Part shown: piece by piece, positions 11,047 to 22,200 of the stretch | How positions within the stretch are numbered: the stretch's first letter is position 1 | Layout of the letters: each line of letters begins with the position of its first letter | NCBI GenBank assembly: GCA_032622095.1 | Contig: CP136061.1 | Span: 194,314,369 to 194,378,368, forward strand | From: Siphonodentalium dalli | Lineage: Eukaryota; Mollusca; Scaphopoda; Gadilida; Siphonodentaliidae | DNA: 64,000 nt | Reading direction: 5' to 3' | Notes under the pieces: generated by a model | What the model was told of the DNA's origin: nothing | Seen by the model: only the letters and a program-made list of their open reading frames with translations | The model's database searches: none | Program-made: the position numbers and the translations under genes

Positions 11047-11890
11047 CAGGGTTGGCTGATTTAAATCAAGGGATTTAAATCATTGATTTAAATCAATGAT
11101 TTTTTTCAAAAAAATCATTGATTTAAATCAAATTTTTAAATGATTGCATAATGTCAAGAACTTGCAATAGTTAACAAGGTTTTTTGTTAACTATAACATG
11201 ATTATGATTAAACAATATACAATATTGGATAATAGATCTGAAATTGTGCAGTAATTGTCAACCCTAAAGAAACAGGCATACCGTGATTAATGCTCCAGCA
11301 ACGGCCTGTTCCGCTTATTTGTAACTACAATCAGATTCAGCACTCCTCATTACATTATTAAATTTCCTTTCCTTTTCTGATTGCCATACATGTAAATGCC
11401 AATCGAGTAATTCTACCATATACTCTGCCATCTAAACTACTCTAGTTGTCTAATGTCCATACTTGATATATGTTGTGATTACATGTATGTCCTCAAGTCA
11501 CCGAGGAGCAAAGGTGATTGAAAATACATTCAGTTCTCAGCTAAAATTTACTAAATTTAGTAGTAAATCTTTAAGCACAGGTCTACCTATCCAGATTTCA
11601 CAACATTGGAACTCACATGGACCTAATAAGTGCATGCATAATTAAAGTACATGGTCGCTAAATCTGTACTGCCATGATATTTGTACTTGATAAATGTAGT
11701 TAAACAAAACAAAAAAATAATAGAATTTTTTGATTAATCCAGCCTTGGAAAAATAAGCAACACCTTTTAGAACCTTCATTTATCAAAGACATTGCACAAT
11801 TGCATATTTTCATAACAATTAGAAAAAAAATCAAAAAAATCGATTTAAATCAAATAAATTTGATTTAAATCAAATAAATCGATGCGTCCT
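11047..11890. mobile_element. Element with GATTTAAATC palindromes at both ends
   Basis: Repeated GATTTAAATCA and ATCATTGATTTAAATC lie at 11059-11135, and CGATTTAAATCAAATAAATT repeats at 11838-11882. The left edge GCAGGGTTGGC resembles a hAT end, but the matching right terminus and a target duplication were not found. The interior has no recognised ORF. Confidence 0.45.
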
Positions 11891-14000
11891 CCGCATCTAT
11901 CCATTGACATCTGAAATGGTAGTGCTGCTGACAAAAGTCACAAACAATCCTGTGTTTCTTTATCTTGAATTTTCCGTTACAGGAATAACAGTTTTCTTGT
12001 CCTGTATTCTGCAAATATTTTCTTGTCTCTAATAGGAAATTCGTCCTCGCTTAATTTAGCTGTTGCTATGCGTCCACCATTGTTTCAGTCACTGATTGAA
12101 ATGTTCAACACCAGAAAACGTAATATTCCAAGATCTTGACACAAAATACTTTCAAATTTCCAAAGATGTACTTTTCCATGTTCTTTTTATCTTTGTGACT
12201 ATAATGTCTTGACGTTATTCCATTGTTTTTGTTTATTTTATGGTGTTTTTTTTACAGAGCAATTTATTTTGCAACCAAGCTGGCTATTGTGACGTACCTC
12301 ATGTACTTATCTACCTGGAGTTTTTAGGTCAACAAATCGGAAACACATGTTATTTAGTTTGCCTTATCTTATTTTATATTATCTGTGATTAAACTAGTGC
12401 GTGTATATGTAACATATATAACATAATGTTTCCTACTTATATCCTGACAACATTGTTATTCTGTATTGTACACGTTAACAGAGCTGTAGGTGTCTCAGAT
12501 TAGTGTTTTCGTCGTTTGGAACACATAAATGTACGGAACCCCACATGCATATTAAGTTTCTTGTCAGTTTTGCATGGTCATCTGTGTATAGGTACAAATT
12601 GAGTATATTGTCTCCTTTTATTGTGTCAGTTCCGATGTTGGCCGAAACTGTATTCTATAGCATGTAACAATAAAGAGCGTTCATATACTTTACGCCATGA
12701 ACAAACGCCATTAAAAAACCCAGAAATTTTCCAGTTGTTTTAAAATTTTCACACACGCTCGTTATTCATACCACCATAGCATATATTTAGTAAACCAAAA
12801 TGGCAATAATCATTATAAAATAAACACGATTTGTGATTTATGCTGAAGAATACCAGGACTTGATTATTCAGACTTTAGTTAGCCTTTTGTCGGCAGTTTG
12901 TAAAATATTATTTAGAGATCGGTGCCCTTTTGCACGGAAAACCATAACGTCCCCATCATGAACCTCTATTTGACCATGCTCGCGCGACAGTGTCTCGTCT
13001 TTTGAAGTTATTATTAAATTAGGTCAAAGGCCTTTCTGCATCCACAACTTTCTGGGGCAAGATATTTTATTACTGTGTAGCAATTTGGTGAAGATGACTC
13101 CTCCTACCAGCTTGTCTTCTGTATTGATTGACAGTATGGCAAATTTGGATATTCAATATCTGTGGCGCACACGTGGGCGTCTCCCAAGTAGATTGACGTT
13201 CCGAATTTGTTTCCAAACAATGCACGGGTGTGTGTTCCTTTGATAGTGGCCAGACATTTAATTAATAGGGCGGTGATGCTAATATGTTTGTTGCAATAAT
13301 TCTTTGTTATTATATGCGCCTTATTTATACTCAAAGTTACTGAGTTAACTCTTAATTAATTAAATGTTTACTCTACTTAATAAAAGAACACACATGTCAG
13401 TTTTTACAAAAAGGAAATAACCTTACCTGGGCCCAAAGTTGAAATTGATACGCTGTGATTCAAACACAGAATTCTCGATTGAACACGTGGTCATAACTTA
13501 GTCGGTTTTGATTGGCTAGTGCACAGCGTGCACCGCAATGATCACTCGATGTGGTCATGTTACTTTCATGATGTTGAAATAATCTTACTCAATGTGGCTT
13601 CGAAGAGATAAGTTTCAGTAATTGTCCGCTATTGTATAGACAAGCATATAATAAATATTAACTTACTCTTTACCGTAACATATATAAGTATAATAATTCA
13701 GTTAAATTCTGTTTTTTTAACCAGAATTAAATAATTGCAATTCAATTATTTATTTGTCCTCATCAAATATTTAAACACAAAACATATACATTTGAAGATC
13801 CAAGCGCGGTCCTACGCAGTCGATACCAAATTAGACAAAATTGTATTTTTCTAGCATTCCCGGGTTAAAAGAAAACTTTAAAATAGTCACCATCAATTAT
13901 TTTGTCACAGACATCGCGAAAACACACAAAGTGTCCACCCGTTTTACCATCAATCTATATATATTTACATACGTCGATTGAAAACGAGTACAAACTATCA
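11890..14000. other. No gene recognised; AT-rich interior
   Basis: The only structure seen is the motif AATAAAGAGCGTT at 12669, whose inverse AACGCTCTTTATT occurs near 14007-14056. The same motif pair recurs at 53842-54690. No exon or RNA gene is supported. Confidence 0.4.
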
Positions 14001-14261
14001 TAATTTAAACGCTCTTTATTACCTACCACGTTTCGGTGGAAGTATGGACGCTCTTTATTAGGGGCGATAATTGGAATTTTTGCAAGACTGACAACAAATG
14101 AGTTAAATCTATTCTCTTGAAAGCCGATATCTGGCCATCAATACCTCATATATGTCAATTATAGAAACCTTTAGTTCATGGTATGATAGTTACAGTAGGA
14201 ATTCGACTTCACACTTTGTGCATAATAACCACATCAAGATAAACGTGCAATATCTTTTACA

Positions 14262-14349
14262 CACAGGGGTCCGGGAATTTTTTTTTATCATTTTATGATA
14301 TTAATTTAAAAAATAATATAATAAAATAAAAAGTTCCCAGACCCCTGTG
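14262..14349. repeat. Hairpin, 88 bp
   Basis: CACAGGGGTCCGGGAATTTT is mirrored by AAGTTCCCAGACCCCTGTG around an AT-only centre. It resembles a very short MITE or a fold-back. Confidence 0.75.
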
Positions 14350-15159
14350 CATTTAAAATTTAGCACATTTATTTACAGTATTCTCATAAATTCTTTATCA
14401 TTTCTGCTGACAAGTACATCGTAAAATAGCAACAATTCAAATCAAACACAAGTCTACACATATTGGCGTACCCATTTGATTTCAAACGCCGATGCCGAAC
14501 AAAATATGTACGGTAATTCAATGTCCCACTAAAAAAAACACACACCACCACCAGATAATTTTTCTGTAACTCCACCCATATTTGAAAATTGATCTTCTAA
14601 TTGGTCATATTCACATCCTGTACGGAGACTGACATACTGCTGCAGAGAAACGACAGACATCATGCTTATACTGCGCATTTAAAATCTATTATAGTTGACA
14701 AAGTTATTCTGGTTTCGTCAACTACGAAACCAGATTGTTAGTCAGTTGTGGTTTATTTACTGCTACTAAGCCTATTAGATGTATTCTTCGTTCTGTTTGC
14801 AACGACATGTGCATATATTCACTCTCCAGCAGTTCTGTAGCGGACATTTATGGCAATATATTCGTGCGTAGTGTTTTACTCCATACATTGGGAAACACAA
14901 CCACACGACCGCTCCGTGCGATACACTGATACATGCAAATTGTACCTGCATATATCACAAAAAAGTCTAACGCGAGTCAAAAGCTGCAAATTAATTGCCT
15001 TATTTGGAACGAATGCGTAGATATGTGATTTTCGGTTTTTCAGAGAGTGGGGAAATGACACTAAATTAGTCACAGGTGATCGTAAATAAAAAAAAAATGG
15101 TATAAAACCAAATAACGCGACTCATCATCTGTTAACTTTTCGGCGTGGTGATTGTAATC

Positions 15160-15350
15160 TTCAACGTGTGTGCGTTGATCCTTAACGCAACGCGATTACT
15201 GAAAACGGGTCTGCGTTAAACTTCAACGCGGTCTGCGTTAACTTCAACGCAGTCCGTCGATTTTCAACGCGGTTGTAACGTATCAACAACACGTTATCTA
15301 CGCAACGACCGCATTGCGTTGACGTTACGACCGCATTAAAAGGGACACTT
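15160..15350. repeat. AACGCGGTC subterminal repeat cluster, right
   Basis: Several TTCAACGCGGTC(T/G) and CGACCGCATT units occur, in mirrored arrangement to 7760-7960, just inside the right end of the 7.6-kb structure. Confidence 0.75.
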
Positions 15351-15869
15351 ATTTTGAGAGGGTCTGTATTATGGACTTGTTCGGGTGCATGAAACTCATC
15401 AGTTAGTATTCAGGCACTGTGCCAACTGGAAGAATGTGGCATTCTATTAACATTGCCAAAAATCTCAAGCAAATCGACCATATCATTCCATAGAAAACAT
15501 CGTCTTAAATATGCCCATTTTTTTGTAAATATTTACTTCTCGATTCGGAATGCAACTATCGACGACAATCAAGTGAAAATAATTTCGTCATCGAGAGTGA
15601 CTGCATTTAATTGGTATATAAGAATGACAGTGTGCATTGTCAGTTTGGATATAATATTTGTAAAAATAACAATTCTGAGCAAGTTTATTCTCCATTTCAA
15701 TTTGATCACCGTACCATAGTGTTTCACATCACTTTAACTGCATCAGCTGCAACATTGTGAGAGAACCAGTGATATACAATGTATGCACATATGGTTTGAA
15801 ACATTGCGCCTAACCCGATAGCTGCATGCGTTGGCTGCATGCTTCAGCCGATGAGTGATTCAACATTTT

Positions 15870-16748
15870 AGTCACACCCAGTGACCCAGCTAGCTATTAA
15901 TAGAAAACCAAATGCAGCATTGACCACAAAAGGTACATCAAACAATGCTGGCATCATGTCATGTACATGTGATTGTAGGGTGTGCTGATGTTGCAATATC
16001 AATGATTGTTTTGACGATGTCTCTTTCACTTTGATTATTTGCTTTGATTACACTTGATTGACTGGTTCAAATAAACACAAACGCATGTAACATTTGGTGG
16101 ATCTTTGAGTCGGCGTTAACAATGCTAATTCTATGCCTTGTTCTCTGTGTCAAGTATTGCGTCAACTCAACCAAGATTGCTTGAAGCGCGTCTTTTGGTG
16201 CCCTGCTTTTCAATTCTAGACTCGCAACCGATGTTGTTCGTATCAAAATCAAAGGACTGTTTCTTGGTGTTCAGTCTTGGTAGCCGGTCGTTCTCAAACA
16301 CAGTTACTGGACCTGAAGTCCATGTTGTACCAAGTTTACATAAAAATACAATGAATCAAGTCTATGCAGTAGCTAATTATTAATCATTCTTGTCTCCAGT
16401 TGATTATCATAAAACAATTAACCAGTTGATAGAGGTGTTAAATTTAACCTGGATAAGTTTGCCGCTATGATGAAACTGAAGCATGAGGATTCTGTGACAT
16501 GGTTGGTTTGAGTGTCAAATTCCTAAATAATTATTTTCTACTTGCTCATGAATTTACTTCTGCAAACATAACTTGCCAAATATTTTGCCGAATGAAAATA
16601 ATTTTTTCCAACTGAATTATTTTTTGCATTTGGCAATTTCTCAAAGAAAGTTTTAGTAATACCTGTGATCTGTCCTGTAATCAGTGAGTAGACATCGAAC
16701 ACAAGCCAGTCATATAGTTGAAATAATATGAGAAATTATCATTTTCAG
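15870..16748. other. UBE2N: Sequence upstream of UBE2N coding exon 2
   Basis: This is probably the 3' part of UBE2N intron 1. It ends in a normal acceptor, ATCATTTTCAG, at 16738-16748. A first coding exon (expected start codon, about 10 residues ending in Lys, then GT) was looked for here and further left and not found. Confidence 0.5.
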
Positions 16749-16850
16749 GAGACACAGAGGTTGATGGCAGAACCTGTTCCAGGTATCACAGCACTACCTG
16801 ATGAAAATAATGCCAGATATTTCCATGTAGTTGTAGAAGGTCCCTCAGAT
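16749..16850 (+). CDS. UBE2N: UBE2N (Ubc13) E2 ubiquitin-conjugating enzyme, exon 2
   Basis: This exon encodes 34 residues, from [13 protein letters not shown] to HVVVEGPSD, in phase 0 at both ends (acceptor TTTTCAG, donor GTAAGT). It matches residues 11-44 of Ubc13, the E2 that pairs with Mms2/Uev1a to build Lys63-linked ubiquitin chains in DNA-damage tolerance and immune signalling, in nucleus and cytosol. The segment covers the end of helix 1, the flexible linker and the first beta strands of the UBC fold. In the human gene exon 1 encodes only MAGLPRRIIK and ends exactly before the Glu that opens this exon, so the intron position is conserved. That first exon was not found, so the gene is annotated here without its start. 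Confidence 0.95.
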
Positions 16851-17324
16851 GTAAGTTGCTCGCTTGTGTACGTTTTTATCCGATAACATTTTACCAGAAG
16901 TCACACAAGCTTACCTATTATAAAAAATGATGATTAGCTTCCTATTATGTAGCCTTTTCTTCATCAATTAACAATACTTTAGGCCACTATAATAAATATA
17001 TCTATGTTTGCAGTCACCCTATCCACATTTTCTTTGTTGGTAATTAGCTAGGAAAATAACTTTTTTGGAAGGCTGTATATACAGTGACCAGCCTATAGGT
17101 TTGAAATGCTGAATGTGGAATTTTATCATGCTGTTGCCTAGGGGTGAGTGAGAAATGTTTGGAGTTTTAATGTCACTTTATGTTTTAGCTCATAATACCA
17201 GTACCTTGTCAGTGCAGAAATCAAAATGCATTTATACTATACATAGATTTACACGTACGTCAGACAGTGGATAAAACAACAGAACTTTCTTGATAGGGCC
17301 ACAAAATAATTTGGGTATAGGTAG

Positions 17325-17462
17325 AGTAATGCTCTAAATAATTGACTCCTTAACCACAGCAGAATTATGGGTAATTTTTCAGGATTTAGTTGGAAATATG
17401 GCTTGTTGCCATTCTTCGGAAAGCTCTTGGTTATGGAGTCGATTATTTAGAGCATTTCTGTA
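17325..17462. mobile_element. Hairpin MITE, deleted copy
   Basis: It begins TAATGCTCTAAATAATTGAC and ends GTCGATTATTTAGAGCATT, with only one arm of the stem kept inside. It matches the full hairpin at 18447-18653. Confidence 0.75.
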
Positions 17463-18446
17463 GGTGCCTTTTGAGGCCAGTAGGTCATGTGACTGCAAAC
17501 AAACCATTTTTAACTCACCTAAAACCAAGTCTCCGGTGGAGTTAGAGTCATCACTCCCTGTTCCGTTTCATTGCTTTTCAATCATGTCCCCAGGAGATAG
17601 GGTTTGACTAATCAATTTGTAGTCGACTTCTCCTGTCTAGTTGACTTCTGAAAACCCCTAATCGTTTCAACACTAATGCCATCATGTCAGATTTTATCTT
17701 ATCTGACATATTTGAATAAACGAACAGTTCCACAGATCTGCATGGGCAGGTTTCTACCAGTATTTCACTGACTTATGTGTGTGTTTATGATTGTTAGCCA
17801 CCACTTAGCCAGGTGAGTTTATTTAACTAGTCCAATGCATCTCTAGGTCCTTGCATGATTGGACTTATATTGGATCAACCAAGGCAGAGATGGGAGAATT
17901 AAAACCCCACCATCCACTGCTCTTCAAGAGAAAATATTTGTTCTTTTGAATTCAAATTTGGTACATGTGTATATATAGATTCCTATGATCATACAGTAGT
18001 TGTGATATCTTATCAGTTTATACAGCTTTTATAATGTCATCTGGATAAACAATGTAGGCTTTTAACCCTTTTCGTCTATGTAATCAGGTTTATAGCAGAT
18101 ACTAGTATGGTGATAGCATACCTCTATACGGTACAATATCTATAGGGTGCCATGGATGATGTTGACTAACCATTCTCTAAATTCTGTTGTTACCTTTGGG
18201 GAATGTGGTATCACTTGACATGTTTTAAATAATTAATGGAATCATAATGAGTCCAAAGAAAAGAAAATGTAGTTCTTGTGAAAATTTCAGGCTAGCATAC
18301 ATGTAGGTGAGAATCACTGAGAAGTTGATAACATGTTTTAAAGTTATTTTTAGTTGTACGGACTGCAGTAGACTTCAAAGTCTCAGTCCAGATAGTCTGG
18401 TGGGCGACTCCACAGTCGTTGATTGTCTTGTTTATTATGGCCTTAC

Positions 18447-18653
18447 AACAGTAATGGCCTAAATAATCAACTCCTTAACCACAGCAGAATTATGGGTAAT
18501 TTTTCAGGATTTAGTTGGAAATAAGGCTTGTTGCCATTCATCGGAAAGCTCTCAGTGCGATGAATGGCAACAAGCCATATTTCCGACTAAATCCTGAAAA
18601 ATTACCCATAATTCTGCTGTGGTTAAGGAGTCGATTATTTAGGGCATTACTGT
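18447..18653. mobile_element. Hairpin MITE, about 95-bp arms
   Basis: ACAGTAATGGCCTAAATAAT and the following CTCCTTAACCACAGCAGAAT are mirrored by ATTCTGCTGTGGTTAAGGAG and ATTATTTAGGGCATTACTGT. The arms match almost perfectly around AAAGCTCTCAGTGCGATG. A third, partial copy lies at 25103-25217. Confidence 0.85.
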
Positions 18654-18771
18654 ACTTTGGGGTGTCAATATAAACATTCCAAACAATATTGGCAAATCAG
18701 TGCAGAGTTATGTTGGCATGCCATACCTACTTTTACACTTTAATATATTATGTCTCATTTTCTCTTTGCAG

Positions 18772-18916
18772 TCTCCTTATGAGGGTGGAGTATTCAAATT
18801 AGAATTGTTTCTACCAGAAGAGTATCCTATGTCAGCGCCAAAAGTCAGATTTATGACAAAAATCTATCATCCAAATATAGATAAATTAGGCAGGATATGT
18901 TTAGATATTTTAAAAG
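18772..18916 (+). CDS. UBE2N: UBE2N (Ubc13), exon 3 with the catalytic cysteine
   Basis: The exon encodes 48 residues, [13 protein letters not shown] to RICLDILK, plus the first base of the next codon (donor GTGAGT, phase 1). Counting 10 residues in the missing exon, the HPN motif falls at residues 77-79 and the catalytic Cys at 87, exactly as in human Ubc13. Glu55, Phe57 and Arg70, which contact the Mms2/Uev1a partner, and Met64, a RING-contact residue, are all kept. It is therefore expected to be an active, chain-specific E2 rather than a UEV-type inactive relative. Read straight through, the frame would extend into intron 3 and stop at 18960, but the sequence after the donor is not conserved. 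Confidence 0.97.
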
Positions 18917-20740
18917 GTGAGTATAAACTCCTGTTAGCAGCTGATATTACATCATTTTAACCCTATCTTTACTAAATATTAATTGATTTGTAGTTCCCTG
19001 AGTAAATGAGCAGATAATATGTTCAACATACAGCCTATGCCATTTGTTGAATTTAATACCTGAATATTTCCCACCAATGAATTGGAATCCTTCTGCACTT
19101 GCAACTTCAAAGTCATGTAAAGTTCACAATGTGCTACATTGTGGGGCACTCAGCTGGAAGATTACATCGAAGACCGATCATGTTGCATTCACAAAAAGTC
19201 AATGTGATTTTTACTAACATGTTTACTGTTTTAACTGTATGAAATTTTGCAATTAATTGCCTTATTCCATACAATAAACCCATTCTATAAATTGTGATAT
19301 GAAACGTTTGTTTAATAAGCGGAAATAGTGTGACAGGTGATCTTTTGGGTTTCTCAGCCCAATATACAGATCAAATATGGGTTTGATCCGAGTTTTTTTT
19401 TACAGAGTCATGGCCCGAGTGATCCAAACAATACTGTGTGCACTGGACTTCTGTAACCTACCCAGGACTAATATTAAAGTCCTAAAATCCACATGTTATA
19501 AGAGCAATGACTTTCAGGAGGCTAGCAATATTTGTTTATCAGATACCTCCTGTTAAACTGTCTTTGCTCATTTATCAACTATGACAGATTAAGGCTGGCA
19601 GACATTAATAGCCCCACAGAGTATTTTCAATATATGCATTGTGTCCCATTATATAACCACCCCTTGTCAAGTTGTCTTGCTTATTTGCTATTATGCCTGT
19701 GGGGCTGCTGAATTGCTATGATGTAGGTAAGGCAAACTGATGCTGTTGAGAAAAATTACCGCTGTTTTTATGTGTACTCATACAATGTATGGTACATTGT
19801 GTCGACATCCGGATTGACCACTCATCGAATGTAAATGTGCATCTGTCTGTCTGTAGACACTTTATTCATGGTTTGATAACTCAAACATTATCTGTCTGAT
19901 TGGCACCAAATTTTGTATATGAGTTTCTCAGCTCAAAATACAGATCGATTTCAAATATGCGTTTCATCTGATTTTTTTTACTGAGTTATGGCCCTTCTTA
20001 GAAAAAAAGAAATTGTTTGGTTTTTTTTAGATTGAACTCCTTGTTTATAAATCATTCTAACTTTTCATTTCCAGGTTTCTGATAAAGCACCTCTCACCCC
20101 CTATCTATATAACTATATTATTTTGATATCTGACATGGCAAATTGCAACAAAAAAAATAGAACTGCTTACACTATGGAAGCGGTGACAGGCGGTGACACA
20201 CAAAACTACTTATCCGATTCATATAAAAATACAAATCGTAAATACAGTCGAAACGAAAAGATAAAGTGATCTTCCAAACTATCATAGTAACTCTTGATTA
20301 ATTAATTAATTAGAGACTCTATATGTACCGCAATGGATGATAGACAATAATAACCATCATAAATATGGCCAATTTTAACTGCTTGTCATATTGTATAGAG
20401 CTCTGGTATGCATATCTTCGATCGCAATAGTGTAGCAAAGGAGAAAACTCTTTATCTTGCAGGGTTACTTACTTACTGTGCAAAGGTCAAGTTGCCAACG
20501 GCTGATTTAATATAAAACTTCCTGCTTTTATCAAAATATTTCAACACATTTGACCAATAAACTTGGGGGTTTGGACAGCCTGTGGTGACAATATATCTGA
20601 TAGTTATTGTTGCCTATGGTCTTTTGTTGAATACCCACACATACACCGTTGTATTTAGCTTATATTCGATATTTGAAAGATAACAAAATTTCCAAGTGAC
20701 ATTTTCCTATTTCCATGTTGCCGGTCCAGCGTGGGTCATT

Positions 20741-21300
20741 TTTATGTTTACCCATACCATAGTATGGTAAACATAGTGTCGTTGCCCGGATTGACCACTC
20801 GTCGTTAGTCCGTCCGTCCGTCCGTCCGTCCGTCTGTCTGTCTGTCTGTCTGTAGACACTTTACGCATGGTGCGATAACTGAAATATTTTCTATCTGATC
20901 GGAACCAAATTTTGTATATGAATTTCTCAGCACCAAATACAGATCGAGTTCGAATATGGGTTTGATCCGAGTTTTTTTTACGGAGTTATGGCCCTTTTTC
21001 AACTTAGAATTTATGCATGCTGCCATAACTCAAAAAGAAATTATCTGACCATAATCAAATTTGGTATGTGAGTTGCTCAACCCAAAATACATATCGAGTT
21101 CGAATATGTGTTTGATTCGATATTTTTTAATGGAGTTATGGCCCTTTGACATAGAATTCATGAATGCTTCGATAAATCATCAATTTTTCAACTGATAGGA
21201 ACCAAATTTTGTATGTTAGTTTCTCAACTCAAAATACAGATCGAGTTCGAATATGGGTTTGATCCGTTACTTTTTACTGGAGTTATGGCCCTTTGATTAT
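20741..21300 (+). repeat. TATGGTA-palindrome-headed repeat, copy A
   Basis: The head TTTATGTTTACCCATACCAT continues into ATGGTAAACATA, a palindrome, then GTGTCGTTGCCCGGATTGAC, a GTCC/GTCT microsatellite and GTAGACACTTTACG. Three iterated units of about 130-150 bp follow, each with GAACCAAATTTTGTATATGA, ACAGATCGAGTTCGAATATG and GAGTTATGGCCCTTT. Other copies: 21752-22200, 23985-24235, 43068-43760 (variant) and 46010-46608 (headless). Confidence 0.75.
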
Positions 21301-21751
21301 TTTATTCATCGCTAAAATATATCAAAGATACACAGGTGGCACTGTCTAGATAGTATCTAATAAATCAGGTTCAGGATGCTATGAAGTTGTCTTCTCACAC
21401 AGAGATAGTATTCAGTTACAATACCATGAAGTTCCTTCTCTCTTGTATTGAGTTAATTAACTGCTAGGAGATGTGTTGGCTGTATCAGATATAATTTATA
21501 CTCTATAAGTATCTCTGGCCATATCATAGGTGGAATGTTTATACTATTATATTTTATATGCATGGTTATTTAAATTTCATCTTAAAGGCATAATCTGGTT
21601 TCATTGTTTAATAGCATTACCATTGGAATTTTATTGGTTGCATGGGAAGACAACTTTGGTTTTCAAAGTTTTAAAAACTTGAGAGCTCTGTTATCAGTCT
21701 ATGGGAACAAAATAATTGTTCATAACACTTTTAGTACTGTAGGTCTAGTTT

Positions 21752-22200
21752 GTTTTTATGTTTACCCATACCATAGTATGGTAAACATAGTGTCGTTGCC
21801 CGGATTGACCACTCGTCGTTCGTCCGTCTGTCTGTCCGTCTGTCTGTCTGTCTGTCCGTAGACACTTTACGAGTAATGCGATAACTCAAACATTTTTTAT
21901 CCGATCGAAACCAAATTTTGTATATGGGTTTCTCAGCCCAAAATACAGATCGAGTTCGAATTTGGGTTTGATCCGAGATTTTGTTACAGAGTTATGGCCC
22001 TTTTTCAACTTAGAATTCACGCATTCTGCCATAACTCAAACATTTTTTATCTGATTGGAACCAAATTTGGTATGTGAGTTTCACAGCCCAAAATACAGAT
22101 CGAGTTCGAATATGGGTTTGATCCGATTAATTTTAAAGGAGTTTCGACCCTTTTTCGAAAAAAAAAATTGAGAATTGTTTTTTTGTTTTTTTTAAAGTAA
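21752..22200 (+). repeat. TATGGTA-palindrome-headed repeat, copy B
   Basis: Same head, microsatellite and two iterated units as the copy at 20741. It ends in a T-rich tail followed by the locally duplicated sequence. Confidence 0.75.

Larger units (their letters stand above)
7718..15366. mobile_element. Large inverted-repeat structure, about 7.6 kb
   Basis: CAGATCCTCTCAAAATTAATG at the left is mirrored by CTTATTTTGAGAGGGTCTG at the right. TA lies next to both ends. Just inside, AACGCGGTC units run in opposite orientations (7760-7960 and 15160-15350). Outside, the mirrored match continues: the left 7585-7655 (GGGTTAGACGTAACA, CAAACCATAC, CAGTATCACTGGC) matches the reverse complement of about 15755-15830. 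The right arm holds about 300 extra bases. The interior carries a bivalve-type repeat, half a double-hairpin element, a tandem array and hairpins, but no transposase is recognised. It may be one large decayed transposon or two inverted copies of a smaller one. Confidence 0.55.
16851..18771 (+). other. UBE2N: UBE2N intron 2
   Basis: GT-AG intron of 1921 bases. It holds a partial and a complete copy of a hairpin element (17325-17462 and 18447-18653), a short AGTCTCCGGTGGAG fragment at 17529-17542, a hAT end fragment near 17662, and about 80 bases at 18355-18435 that resemble 50672-50755 in the GC-rich block. Confidence 0.85.

Noticed and set aside
18700-18960. Single-exon 86-codon E2-like ORF
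   Set aside because: Only 18772-18916 is coding; the parts outside are intron sequence beyond a clear acceptor and donor.
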